A DNA stretch of 64,000 nt from Plastoroseomonas hellenica (GTDB lineage Bacteria; Pseudomonadota; Alphaproteobacteria; Acetobacterales; Acetobacteraceae), in the NCBI RefSeq assembly GCF_018129085.1, contig NZ_JAAGBB010000009.1:62001-126000 (forward strand). The letters are read 5' to 3'. The first letter of the stretch is position 1; each line of letters begins with the position of its first letter. The notes under the pieces are model-generated. The model did no database searches, was not told the DNA's origin, and saw nothing but the letters and a program-made list of their open reading frames with translations. Shown piece after piece: positions 1-7,837 of the stretch. The position numbers were made by a program, and so were the translations under genes.

Positions 1-367
1 GCCAGATGACGAGGTGCGGCGGCGGGTTCGCAGCGGCATCGAGCAGCGTCAGCATGTCGGCCGCCGTCAGGCCGCGGCCACCCCGCACCGCGACCTCGAC
101 GCGCAGGCCTGGACGCAGAGCACGCAGCCGCGCTTCCAGCCGCGCCGGCCAGGCGGCGGCAGGACCGCTGCTGCCGGGGCCGAGGACGGAGGCGGACCCG
201 ACCACCAGGATGCGCAGCGCCCCCTCTCGCACGGCTTCAGCCGTGATGGGCAACGGTGCGTCGGAATCCAGCCATTCCGCTGGCGCGTCGCAGGGTCCGG
301 CCTGCACGGGGGAAGCCGCCGTCGCCAGAAGCATCAGGCCAAGCAGGGCGGCACAGGGGATCCGCAT
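1..367 (-). CDS. SGNH-hydrolase-like protein lacking the nucleophile serine (partial, 3' end outside window)
   Basis: The first 122 codons are visible, starting with ATG at 367, which overlaps the opgC stop codon by one base (TGATG), so translation is probably coupled. Residues 1-23 form a signal peptide ending near Val-Gln-Ala, so the product should be exported. The rest aligns by eye with the SGNH hydrolase at 1660-2400: both have a Val/Phe-Gly-Ser block, then a Pro-Ala-Arg-Leu segment, then an Arg/Gly-rich strand and Val-Ile-Trp. In the paralog block I reads GSSSTEG; here it reads GSASVLG, putting Ala59 where the catalytic serine should be. Serines at 58 and 60 flank it. The protein may be a non-catalytic partner or binding protein for glucan or acyl-group handling with OpgC; that role is inference. 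The second half, including blocks III and V, is not in the window. Confidence 0.7.
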   Translation of the reverse strand, partial: MRIPCAALLGLMLLATAASPVQAGPCDAPAEWLDSDAPLPITAEAVREGALRILVVGSASVLGPGSSGPAAAWPARLEARLRALRPGLRVEVAVRGGRGLTAADMLTLLDAAANPPPHLVIW

Positions 368-1551
368 CAGGCCGGCCTCCCCGGGGTGACGGGCTGCGGC
401 GTCGCCGCGCGGGGCGCACGTTCCCGTTCCTTATACCAGGCGGCCAGCGCGCCGACGGCAACGAGGCTCAGCAGGCCAGCCAGGTTGACCGCGGCCTGCA
501 TCGTCCAGCGGTCCGACTGCTCCAACGCCAGGCGGCCGAGAAAGGCGAACAGGATGCCGCTGCAGAAGACCGGCAACCCCTGCTTGCCCATCAGCACGAA
601 GGGCGCGGCCATCCGGGAGCGGAGCCATGCAGCGCCGATCGGCACCGCATGGGCCACCAGATAGGTCAGCGCCAGGATCGAGAGCAGCCGGAAGGGATGC
701 AGCGAGGTCTTGTCCACATCGGTCAGCAGCCCGGTGAACCAGCGCGGTGCCAGCAGCCCGAGGTTGGGGCGGTGCCAGCCGAGGAACAGCAGCACGAAGG
801 TGAAGACCAGCCACAGCGCCACGGCGGCGCCGAGCAGCCAGTGCCAGCGGATCGCCAATGGCGGGCGAGCGCCGTCGGGCGCCCGGTAGCCAAGGGTGCA
901 ACCGATGAAGAACAGCAACTGCCAGGCGAGCGGGTTGAAGAACCAGCCACCACCCGCCCAGGTCGGCAGCTCCAGATTGAAGGCGCGCACCACCGCATAG
1001 AAAACCACCGCCAGCGCCAGCAACAGGCGCGGATGGCGCAGCAGCGGCAGCAGCAGCGCGAATTGCAGCAACAGCACGATGTAGAGCGGCAGGATGTTCA
1101 GGAAGGCAGGCTGGAAGCGCAGCAGCAGCGCCTCCAACAACGCGCGGTAGGGCTCCTGGCCGAAGGCGTCGAGGTGCAGCTCGTCGATGTAGATCGCGGC
1201 GTCCAGCGTCGCGGCTGAAAGCCCGACCTGGGCTGTGAACATCACGAACAGCACGATATGCGCGACGTAGAGCGTGCCGACGCGCCGCACCACCTGGGCG
1301 CCGGCGAAGAGCCAGCCGTCGCGATCCAGCGCGGCACCATAGGCGATCCCGGCGGCATAGCCGGCGAGCAGCACGAAGGCCTCCGTCGCATCGCTCAGCG
1401 CCAGGTTGCGGAGCGTCAGGTTGCCGAGCCAGTTGCCCGGGATATGGTCGATGAAAATGAACCAGAGCGCCATGCCGCGAAAGAAATCCGCGCGGAGGTC
1501 GCGCGGGCGGCGATCGCCGGCGGCCGGCGGGGCGCGGGTCGAACCGTCCAT
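367..1551 (-). CDS. opgC: OpgC-family membrane acyltransferase
   Basis: A 394-residue polytopic inner-membrane protein. OpgC-family enzymes transfer acyl groups (succinyl in the characterised cases) to osmoregulated periplasmic glucans. The N-terminal stretch after about 20 polar residues carries the family-like pattern DFFRGMALWFIFIDHIPGN, followed by about ten hydrophobic segments with short charged loops, as expected for this acyltransferase superfamily. The start at 1551 (MDGSTR) is chosen because longer in-frame extension would run through the divergent SGNH gene and has no membrane or family character. The gene lies head-to-head with an SGNH hydrolase (1660) and overlaps an SGNH-like gene downstream, which suggests the three act together on acylated surface polysaccharide or glucan. 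The exact acyl group cannot be read from sequence. Confidence 0.8.
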   Translation of the reverse strand: MDGSTRAPPAAGDRRPRDLRADFFRGMALWFIFIDHIPGNWLGNLTLRNLALSDATEAFVLLAGYAAGIAYGAALDRDGWLFAGAQVVRRVGTLYVAHIVLFVMFTAQVGLSAATLDAAIYIDELHLDAFGQEPYRALLEALLLRFQPAFLNILPLYIVLLLQFALLLPLLRHPRLLLALAVVFYAVVRAFNLELPTWAGGGWFFNPLAWQLLFFIGCTLGYRAPDGARPPLAIRWHWLLGAAVALWLVFTFVLLFLGWHRPNLGLLAPRWFTGLLTDVDKTSLHPFRLLSILALTYLVAHAVPIGAAWLRSRMAAPFVLMGKQGLPVFCSGILFAFLGRLALEQSDRWTMQAAVNLAGLLSLVAVGALAAWYKERERAPRAATPQPVTPGRPA

Positions 1552-1659
1552 GGCGCGTCTCCTTCCGGGAGGAGGAAGGCACTCCGGATCGTTAATGGCG
1601 AGGCAAAATTCCGTGGCGGATGACTTGGCGGCGCCGCGCCTTGCAGGCCATGATGCCCC

Positions 1660-2400
1660 ATGCCCCGCCTCCCCCGCCGCGCGGCGCTTCTGGTCGCGCT
1701 GGTCCTGACCTCCTTCCCTGCCTGGGCTGCCTGCCCCGCTCTGCCGGTGCCGGGCTTCACGCTGCCGGCCACCCGGATGGCGGTGGCGGAGGGGCGGCCG
1801 GTGAGAATCCTCGCCTTTGGCTCCTCCTCGACCGAGGGCTTTGGCGCGAGCGGACCGCTGGCCACCTATCCCGCGCGGCTCCAGGCGCGGCTGCGGGCCG
1901 CCCTGCCCGGACAGCGGATCAGCGTGATCAACCGCGGCAAGGGCGGCGAGGACGTGTCGGAGATGCTGGCGCGGCTGCGGCGGGACGTGTTGGACGCCGG
2001 GCCGACGCTGGTGATCTGGCAGGCCGGCGCCAACGCCGTTCTGCGGCACATGGACCCGGCGGCATTCCGTGCCGGCATGGAGGCTGGGCTGGACCAGCTT
2101 CGCGAGGCGGGTGTCGAAGTGCTGCTAATGGACAGCCAGGTCGCGCCCCGCATCAACGCCATGCCCGGCCACCGCCGGTTCGAGGTGATCCTGGCCGAGA
2201 TCGCCGCGGAGCGGCACCTGCCGATCTTCTCCCGCGCGGCGCTGATGCGCGGATGGGAGCATTCGGGGCTGGCCAACACTGCGGTGATCGGGCCGGACGG
2301 GCTGCACCATACCGATCTCGGCTATGATTGCGTCGCCGGGGCGCTGGCGGAGGGCATCATCGGGGCCCTGCGCCCACCCACTACCGCCGCCAGGCGGTAG
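1660..2400 (+). CDS. SGNH/GDSL hydrolase family protein, exported
   Basis: A 246-residue esterase-type protein with an N-terminal signal peptide (MPRLPRRAALLVAL, hydrophobic to about residue 24). Block I is FGSSSTEG with Ser56 as the expected nucleophile, block II contains the glycine of GKGGED, block III is WQAGANAVL with the oxyanion asparagine, and block V is DGLHH with Asp213 and His216 as the other triad members. The full SGNH triad is therefore present, unlike in the partial paralog at 1-367. It should act in the periplasm or at the cell surface on an ester, plausibly an acyl or acetyl group on a polysaccharide. It is divergent from opgC with about 110 bases between the starts, room for two promoters. 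The substrate is unknown. Confidence 0.8.
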   Translation: MPRLPRRAALLVALVLTSFPAWAACPALPVPGFTLPATRMAVAEGRPVRILAFGSSSTEGFGASGPLATYPARLQARLRAALPGQRISVINRGKGGEDVSEMLARLRRDVLDAGPTLVIWQAGANAVLRHMDPAAFRAGMEAGLDQLREAGVEVLLMDSQVAPRINAMPGHRRFEVILAEIAAERHLPIFSRAALMRGWEHSGLANTAVIGPDGLHHTDLGYDCVAGALAEGIIGALRPPTTAARR

Positions 2401-2409
2401 TATTTGCTG

Positions 2410-2575
2410 CCCTCAAACGCCGGGCGCCGGCATCCGCCGGCTTGGCTTCCGCGCTGTCAGGGCGCGCTGGCGATAACGGTCGGTCGCGCGCGGGGCCGCA
2501 TTCGCGGCCCCGGAGCATCGGCTTCGCCTCGCTCCGCCGAACCGGATGGCGGCCTGCGGCCGCGGCACTTGCACC
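2410..2575 (+). repeat. Dispersed hairpin repeat, copy A
   Basis: This gap between two convergent genes holds a repeat also found at 26041-26195 and, inverted and more diverged, at 10989-11100. It opens with CTCAAACGCCGGGCGCC and contains a strong stem, CGGGGCCGC (2491-2499) against GCGGCCCCG (2504-2512) with an ATTC loop. Its position between converging 3' ends would suit a bidirectional terminator-like or REP-like element; no T-tract follows the stem. Confidence 0.7.
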
Positions 2576-2585
2576 GTCCGCTATT

Positions 2586-3833
2586 TTATCTGGGCCGGTG
2601 CAGCACGGGGCGCTGGCGCGTCACCGTGCGGCGGCCGCGCTTGTAGGCCATCAGAACCGGCGCCACGCGGCGCAGCGCCATCACCTCGTCCGACGCGTCC
2701 AGCACGACGAGATCGGCCGGATTGCCTTCCGCGACGCCATAATCGTCCTGGCGCAACAGCTTCGCCGCATCCTCGGTGATCATGCGCCAGATCGCGGCCA
2801 CCTCCGCGTCGCTGCCGCGCTGGGTGACAATGCCCTGCATGTTCGCCTGACGCAGGAGCTGGCCGTCGCCGAAGGGCGTGAAGGGGTTCAGGATGTTGTT
2901 CGAGGCGACCGAGCAGAGCACCCCATGCTGGGCAAGGCGGTTCGCGTCGACCACGCTGCGCGGCACATCGGCGTCGCGGTGGCGGCCACCGAGGTAGAGA
3001 TCGGTCGCGGTCAGCACCGTCAGCGCAACGCCGGCGCCGGCCATGCGCTTCGCCACCTCATCGACGCGGGCCGGTGATGCCGCCGCTAGCTTGGTGACAT
3101 GGCCGACCGCGACGCGGCCGCCATAGCCGTATTGCTCCGTCAGATCGCAGACCAGCAGAGTATCGAGATCATCGGCACTGGCACCGCTGTCGAGATGCAT
3201 GTCGATATCGGCGTCGAAGTCGCGCGCGATCTCGAAGACGCGGCGGATCTGCGCGGCACGGTCGCTGTCGTAGTTGGGTGCGGCGCCGACGACGCGGGCG
3301 CCGGCTTGCATCGCAGCGACCATCAGCGCGTCGGTGCCGGGATTGTTGGTCAGTCCTTCCTGCGGCATCACGCAGATCTCGAGGTCGATGGCCCAGGCAT
3401 AGGCGGCGATCAGCGCCTTCACGCCCTCCAACCCGCGCAGCGCGACCTTCGGGTCGACCTCGACATGGGTGCGCATGCGGGTGGCGCCGTGCAGGATGCA
3501 GTTCTCGATGGTACCGGCCGCGCGCTCGGTCACATCCTCCACGGTGAATGTGTGCTTGACCTCCGAGACGCGTTCCATCGCGCGGTGCGGCATGCGCGTC
3601 GCTTCGCAGGCGCAGCGGGCGAGGATGCAGGATTTGTCGAGGTGGATATGCGTCTCGACGAAGCCGGAGCAGACTAGGCGGCCCTCGGCATCGGCCTCCT
3701 CCCGCGCTGCGGCGGCGAGGCGCGGGGCGATCGCTGCGATGCGGCCATCCTTCACGCCGATATCGAGTAGGGGGTCGGACGGCGCTGCCTTGGGCAGACG
3801 CGCCTGTCGCAGGATCAGGTCGAAATCCATCAT
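2586..3833 (-). CDS. Amidohydrolase, cytosine-deaminase-like
   Basis: A 415-residue cytosolic member of the metal-dependent amidohydrolase superfamily, closest in layout to cytosine deaminase and related amidohydrolases. Visible metal ligands are the HxH pair in ETHIHLDK near residue 62, the histidine in DIDMHLDSGAS near 206 and VGHVTKLA near 240. The segment that carries the metal-binding aspartate in CodA appears as VASNNILNPFTPFGDG, with Asn where Asp is expected; this may be normal for its subfamily. Two adjacent ATGs (3833 and 3830) are possible; GGAG sits 6 bases before the second. It is divergent from a Bug binding protein (3932), which may supply its substrate. Substrate unknown: a cyclic amide or ureido compound is likely. 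Confidence 0.75.
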   Translation of the reverse strand: MMDFDLILRQARLPKAAPSDPLLDIGVKDGRIAAIAPRLAAAAREEADAEGRLVCSGFVETHIHLDKSCILARCACEATRMPHRAMERVSEVKHTFTVEDVTERAAGTIENCILHGATRMRTHVEVDPKVALRGLEGVKALIAAYAWAIDLEICVMPQEGLTNNPGTDALMVAAMQAGARVVGAAPNYDSDRAAQIRRVFEIARDFDADIDMHLDSGASADDLDTLLVCDLTEQYGYGGRVAVGHVTKLAAASPARVDEVAKRMAGAGVALTVLTATDLYLGGRHRDADVPRSVVDANRLAQHGVLCSVASNNILNPFTPFGDGQLLRQANMQGIVTQRGSDAEVAAIWRMITEDAAKLLRQDDYGVAEGNPADLVVLDASDEVMALRRVAPVLMAYKRGRRTVTRQRPVLHRPR

Positions 3834-3931
3834 AGTCTCCGCTGTCGCGTCCTCTGGGTGTCGATGGGACCACGCGGCACGGTGATTGCAAAGCCTGCGC
3901 CAGAGCGTCTCTCGACATGGAGCTTCCGGAC

Positions 3932-4912
3932 ATGCCTTCCGTCATCCTTCCGCGCCGGGCCCTGCTGGGTGGTGCGGCCCTGCTCGCGGCCCCTGCGGCA
4001 CTGCGCGCGCAACCCGCCTGGCCGGAGCGGCCGATCCGCTGGATCGTCAACTTCCCGCCGGCCGGGGCCGCCGACATCCTGTCCCGCGCCATGGGCGACT
4101 GGTTCGGCAACCGGCTTGGCCAGCCTATCGTCATCGAGAACCGGCCCGGCGCCGGCGGCATGGTCGGCAGCGACCTGCTGGCCAAGGCGCGTGGCGACAC
4201 GCATATGGTGATGATGTCGAATGCCGCTTCGCACGGCATCGGGCCGGTGCTCTACGCGAATGTGCCCTATGACCCGCTCGGCGATTTCACCCATCTGCAC
4301 CTGGTCGGCACCTTCCCGAGCGTGCTGCTGGTGAGCCCGAGCTTCCCCGCGCGGACGCTGGCCGAGTTCATCGACCGCGCGAAGGCGCCGGGCGGGCTGC
4401 AATACGCCTCCGGCGGCAACGGCACGATGAACCACCTGGTCGGGCAGTTGCTGGCGCGCGCCGCTGATGTCGAGCTGACCCATGTGCCGTATCGCGGCTC
4501 GGCGCCGGCGATGACCGACGTCATGGGCGGCCAGCTTCCGGCGGTGATGGAGAGCCTGCCGACCGCCATGGGCCACATCCGTGCCGGCCGGCTGCGTCCG
4601 CTCGCGGTCAGCGAGGCCGAGCGCGATCCGACCTTGCCGGAGGTGCCGAGCTTCTCCGAGGCCGGACTGCCGGCGGTGACCTCCACCAACTGGTTCGGCT
4701 TCTCGGCCGCTGCCGGCATCCCCGCCCCGATCGGCGCTCGCTGGCAGGCGCTGATCGCCGAGGCGCTCGCCTCCACCATGGTGAAGGAGCGCTTCGCCGC
4801 GATCGGCGTGCGGCCGGGCGCACTGGCTGCCGCCGAATACACCGCCCTGATCTCCGGCGAACTGACCCGCTGGCGCGAGGTGATCCGCAGCGGCGGCATC
4901 CGGGCGGACTGA
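3932..4912 (+). CDS. Tripartite tricarboxylate transporter substrate-binding protein (Bug family)
   Basis: A 326-residue periplasmic binding protein. The start at 3932 (MPSVILPRRAL) is preferred over 3917 because GGAG lies nine bases upstream and the twin-arginine-type signal PRRALLGGAALL then sits at the N-terminus, cleaved after ALRAQ. The mature protein starts with the family hallmark AWPERPIRWIVNFPPAG and carries ENRPGAGG (ligand loop) and GGQLPAVMESLPT, all typical of Bug/TctC receptors for carboxylates or amides. No TctA or TctB membrane subunits are in the window, so it is an orphan receptor. It is divergent from the amidohydrolase at 2586-3833 and upstream of the molybdenum enzyme genes; ligand unknown. 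Confidence 0.88.
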   Translation: MPSVILPRRALLGGAALLAAPAALRAQPAWPERPIRWIVNFPPAGAADILSRAMGDWFGNRLGQPIVIENRPGAGGMVGSDLLAKARGDTHMVMMSNAASHGIGPVLYANVPYDPLGDFTHLHLVGTFPSVLLVSPSFPARTLAEFIDRAKAPGGLQYASGGNGTMNHLVGQLLARAADVELTHVPYRGSAPAMTDVMGGQLPAVMESLPTAMGHIRAGRLRPLAVSEAERDPTLPEVPSFSEAGLPAVTSTNWFGFSAAAGIPAPIGARWQALIAEALASTMVKERFAAIGVRPGALAAAEYTALISGELTRWREVIRSGGIRAD

Positions 4913-4990
4913 GCACGCCGGTGCGGCAGGTGCTTCCAATCCTGCCACACCACCCCATCTGCGCCACCGACGGAGCGAGGAGCAGGCGCG

Positions 4991-5443
4991 ATGTTCGAGA
5001 TCATGGTGAACGGCACGGCGCGACGCGTCGATGTGGAGGCGGACACCCCGCTGCTCTGGGTTCTGCGTGACACGCTCGGCATGACCGGCACGAAGTATGG
5101 CTGCGGCGTCGCGCAATGCGGCGCCTGCACCGTGCTGATCGATGGGCAGGCGACGCGGTCCTGCCAGGTGCCCGTGGAGAGCGTCGGGACGGCGCAGGTC
5201 ACCACCATCGAGGCGATCGGCGCGGATCCGGTCGGTGGCCGCGTAGTCGCGGCCTGGGTGAAGAACGAAGTGCCGCAATGCGGCTATTGCCAGTCCGGCC
5301 AGGTGATGGCGGCGACCGCGCTGCTGAAGGCGACGCCCAGCCCCTCCGCCGAGGACATCGCCTCGGCGATGACCAACCTCTGCCGTTGCGGCACCTACAA
5401 CGCGATCGCGGCGGCCCTCGCCGACGCGCAGAGCGCGGGCTGA
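4991..5443 (+). CDS. (2Fe-2S)-binding subunit of a molybdenum hydroxylase (IorA/CoxS-like)
   Basis: A 150-residue two-cluster iron-sulfur protein. The N-terminal plant-type ferredoxin domain has Cys38, Cys43, Cys46 and Cys58 (CGVAQCGAC...C); the C-terminal domain has Cys97/Cys100 (CGYC) and Cys131/Cys133 (CRC). This is the complete eight-cysteine set of the small subunit of xanthine-dehydrogenase-family enzymes, which passes electrons from the molybdenum site outward. It precedes the molybdopterin subunit by 11 bases. No FAD subunit follows, matching the two-subunit isoquinoline 1-oxidoreductase or aldehyde dehydrogenase type, which hands electrons to a cytochrome rather than NAD. It probably travels folded with the partner's Tat signal (inference). 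GGAGCGAGGAG lies just before the start. Confidence 0.9.
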   Translation: MFEIMVNGTARRVDVEADTPLLWVLRDTLGMTGTKYGCGVAQCGACTVLIDGQATRSCQVPVESVGTAQVTTIEAIGADPVGGRVVAAWVKNEVPQCGYCQSGQVMAATALLKATPSPSAEDIASAMTNLCRCGTYNAIAAALADAQSAG

Positions 5444-5454
5444 GGGAGACGGCG

Positions 5455-7704
5455 ATGGACACCCATATGGATGGCCTGGCGCTCCTCCTCCAAGGCGAGG
5501 GTGCGGCCCTGAACCTCTCGCGGCGCGGCACGCTCGGCGCCATGGCGGCGGGCGGGCTGCTGCTGGCGCTCGGCATCCCGACCCGGCCGGCGCGCGCGCA
5601 GGAAGGGCCGGCGGTCATGGCGCATGCGACCAAGGTCGCCGCCTATCTGGCGATCCGTCCGGATGGTTCGATCACGTTGCAGAATCCCTTCGCCGAGGGT
5701 GGGCAAGGCATCCACACCGCGATCGCGCAGATCGTGGCCGAAGAACTGGACGCGGATCTCGCGCGCTTCGCGGTGGAGGTCGCGCCGCCAGGGCCCGACT
5801 ACCTGCTGCTGATGGGCGGCAACGCGCGCTTCACCGGCGGCAGTTCTTCCGTCCGGTCGTCCTATGCGCATTTCCGCAAGCTCGGCGCCACGGCGCGCGC
5901 GATGCTGGTGCAGGCCGCGGCCACTGCCTGGCAGGTGCCACCGACGCAGGTCACGACCGAACCTGGCCGGTTGCTGCACGCGGCCAGCGGACGCAGCGCC
6001 GGCTATGGCGACTTCGCGGCGGCAGCGGCGGCGCTGACGCCGCCTGCGGATGCGGTCCTGAAGGACCGGGCCCAGTTCCGGCTGATCGGCAAGCCGGAGA
6101 AGCGCCTCGACGTCCAGGACAAATCCACGGGGCGCGCGCAATACGCCATCGACATCAAGGTCGAGGGCATGCTGCACGCCGCGGTCGTGCATGCGCCGCG
6201 CGCCGGCGCGGAGCCCGGGGCGGTGACCAATGAGGCCGCATTGCGCGCCATGCCCGGCGTCGTTTCGGTGCATCGTCTGCCGGGCGCCGTCGCGGTGGTC
6301 GCCGACAGCTTCTTCCGCGCCCGCAAGGCCGTGGAAGCGGCGGAGGTGCAGTGGACCGCGCTGAGCGGCACGGTGCTGCCGGAGAACTTCTCCTCCGCGA
6401 GCCTGTTGGAGACCTTCCGCGCCGCCGCCGACCAGCCGGGCAATCCGGCACGCGATGCCCTGGGCGACGCGCCGGCGGCGCTCCGGGCCGCGGCACGAGT
6501 GGTGACGGCGGACTACGACGCCCCTTATCTGGCGCATGCGCAGTTGGAGCCGCCGTCCTCCATCGCGCGCTTCAACGCCGACGGCACGCTCGATGTCTGG
6601 ACCCCGAACCAGGCGCCGGAGCTGTTCCAGGGTGTCGCGGCGCGCACGGCGGAGATCCCGCCCGAGCGGGTGCGCATCCATTCGCCACTGCTCGGCGGCT
6701 TCTTCGGCCGGCATTTCGTCTACGGCCCGGCCAACCCGATGCCGCAGGCGGTGCTGCTCGCCAAGGCCACGCAGCGGCCGGTGAAGGTGATCTGGACGCG
6801 GGAGGAGGAATTCGGCCGCGACGCCTATCGCCCGCTCTCCTTCGCACGGCTGCGGGCCGGGCTGGATGCGCAAGGCCGCATCACCGGCCTGCATGCGAGC
6901 TGCGTCGGAGAAGGGCCGATCGGCAAGCATTTCGGTGCCGCGGCACTCGGCGATCCGCCGGTCGACGGCTCGGTCGTGGAGGGCGTGGCCTTCAAGCCCT
7001 ATGCGATCCCGGCGCGCCGCATCGACCACGTCGTGGTGCCGCAGCCGGTGAATATCGGCTTCTGGCGCTCGGTCGGGCATTCGATGAACGACTTCTTCTA
7101 CGAGAGCTTCCTCGACGAAATCGCGCATGCGACCAGCCGCGACCCGCTGGCGCTGCGACGGGAGCTGCTGGCACGGAGCCCGCGACACCTGGCGCTGCTG
7201 GATGCGGTGGTCTCGCTGTCCGGCGGCTGGCGTCCGGCCGCCTTCATGGCCGAAGACGGCACGCGGCGAGCACGCGGCGTGGCGATGGCCTCGCCCTTCG
7301 GATCGGAAGTCGCGACCATCGCCGAGGTCTCGGTCGCCGATGGCGAGGTCCGGGTGCATGACGTCTGGGTGGCAATCGATCCCGGCAGCATCGTGAATCC
7401 GGCGATCGTGGAAGCCCAGGTGCGGTCGGCGGCGGCGATCGGCCTCTCCTCGGCATTGTATGAGGAGGTGGTGTTCGAAGGCGGGCAGCCGCAGCAGCGC
7501 AACTTCGACACCTACCGCATCCTGCCGCCGGACCGGATGCCGCGCGTGCAGGTGCGGATCGTCGAAAGCGGTGCGCCGATGGGCGGCATCGGCGAGCCGG
7601 GCACACCCGGCGTGCCGCCGGCGGTCGCGAACGCGGTCTTCACCCTGACCGGCACGCGGCTCCGACGCATGCCTTTCGCGAACACGCGCCTGTCGGCGTC
7701 CTGA
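5455..7704 (+). CDS. Molybdopterin-binding subunit of a xanthine-dehydrogenase-family hydroxylase (IorB-like)
   Basis: A 749-residue catalytic subunit. The ATG at 5455 follows the iron-sulfur subunit directly; a longer in-frame reading would run through that gene. Residues 20-45 form a twin-arginine signal (LSRRGTLGAMAAGGLLLALG, cleavage near ARAQ). The body has the typical two-part molybdopterin layout: an aldehyde-oxidase a/b hammerhead (about 200-310) with DVQDKSTGRAQYAIDI, GGFFGRHF for cofactor contacts, and near the C-terminus GGIGEPGTPG, where Glu714 is the expected catalytic base of the family. It should hydroxylate an aldehyde or N-heterocycle in the periplasm. Substrate cannot be assigned; the adjoining amidohydrolase and Bug protein hint at a shared N-containing compound (inference). 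Confidence 0.88.
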   Translation: MDTHMDGLALLLQGEGAALNLSRRGTLGAMAAGGLLLALGIPTRPARAQEGPAVMAHATKVAAYLAIRPDGSITLQNPFAEGGQGIHTAIAQIVAEELDADLARFAVEVAPPGPDYLLLMGGNARFTGGSSSVRSSYAHFRKLGATARAMLVQAAATAWQVPPTQVTTEPGRLLHAASGRSAGYGDFAAAAAALTPPADAVLKDRAQFRLIGKPEKRLDVQDKSTGRAQYAIDIKVEGMLHAAVVHAPRAGAEPGAVTNEAALRAMPGVVSVHRLPGAVAVVADSFFRARKAVEAAEVQWTALSGTVLPENFSSASLLETFRAAADQPGNPARDALGDAPAALRAAARVVTADYDAPYLAHAQLEPPSSIARFNADGTLDVWTPNQAPELFQGVAARTAEIPPERVRIHSPLLGGFFGRHFVYGPANPMPQAVLLAKATQRPVKVIWTREEEFGRDAYRPLSFARLRAGLDAQGRITGLHASCVGEGPIGKHFGAAALGDPPVDGSVVEGVAFKPYAIPARRIDHVVVPQPVNIGFWRSVGHSMNDFFYESFLDEIAHATSRDPLALRRELLARSPRHLALLDAVVSLSGGWRPAAFMAEDGTRRARGVAMASPFGSEVATIAEVSVADGEVRVHDVWVAIDPGSIVNPAIVEAQVRSAAAIGLSSALYEEVVFEGGQPQQRNFDTYRILPPDRMPRVQVRIVESGAPMGGIGEPGTPGVPPAVANAVFTLTGTRLRRMPFANTRLSAS

Positions 7705-7706
7705 GA

Positions 7707-7736
7707 GGTGGTGCCGGACCACGCGCCGGCGCCACC
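7707..7736 (+). terminator. Terminator-like hairpin after the molybdenum enzyme
   Basis: GGTGGTGCCGG (7707-7717) pairs with CCGGCGCCACC (7726-7736) with one G-U pair, two bases after the stop codon at 7704. ATAAAT follows instead of a clean T run, so factor-independent termination is likely but not certain. Confidence 0.5.
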
Positions 7737-7837
7737 ATAAATCTGTCGCTTGACCCGGCCCCCCGCCTCTCGGGACAGTTGCGGGCCGGTGCGATGCGTG
7801 ACCGTCGCCCTTGCGGGAAGGCAAAGGGGGTGTCGTC

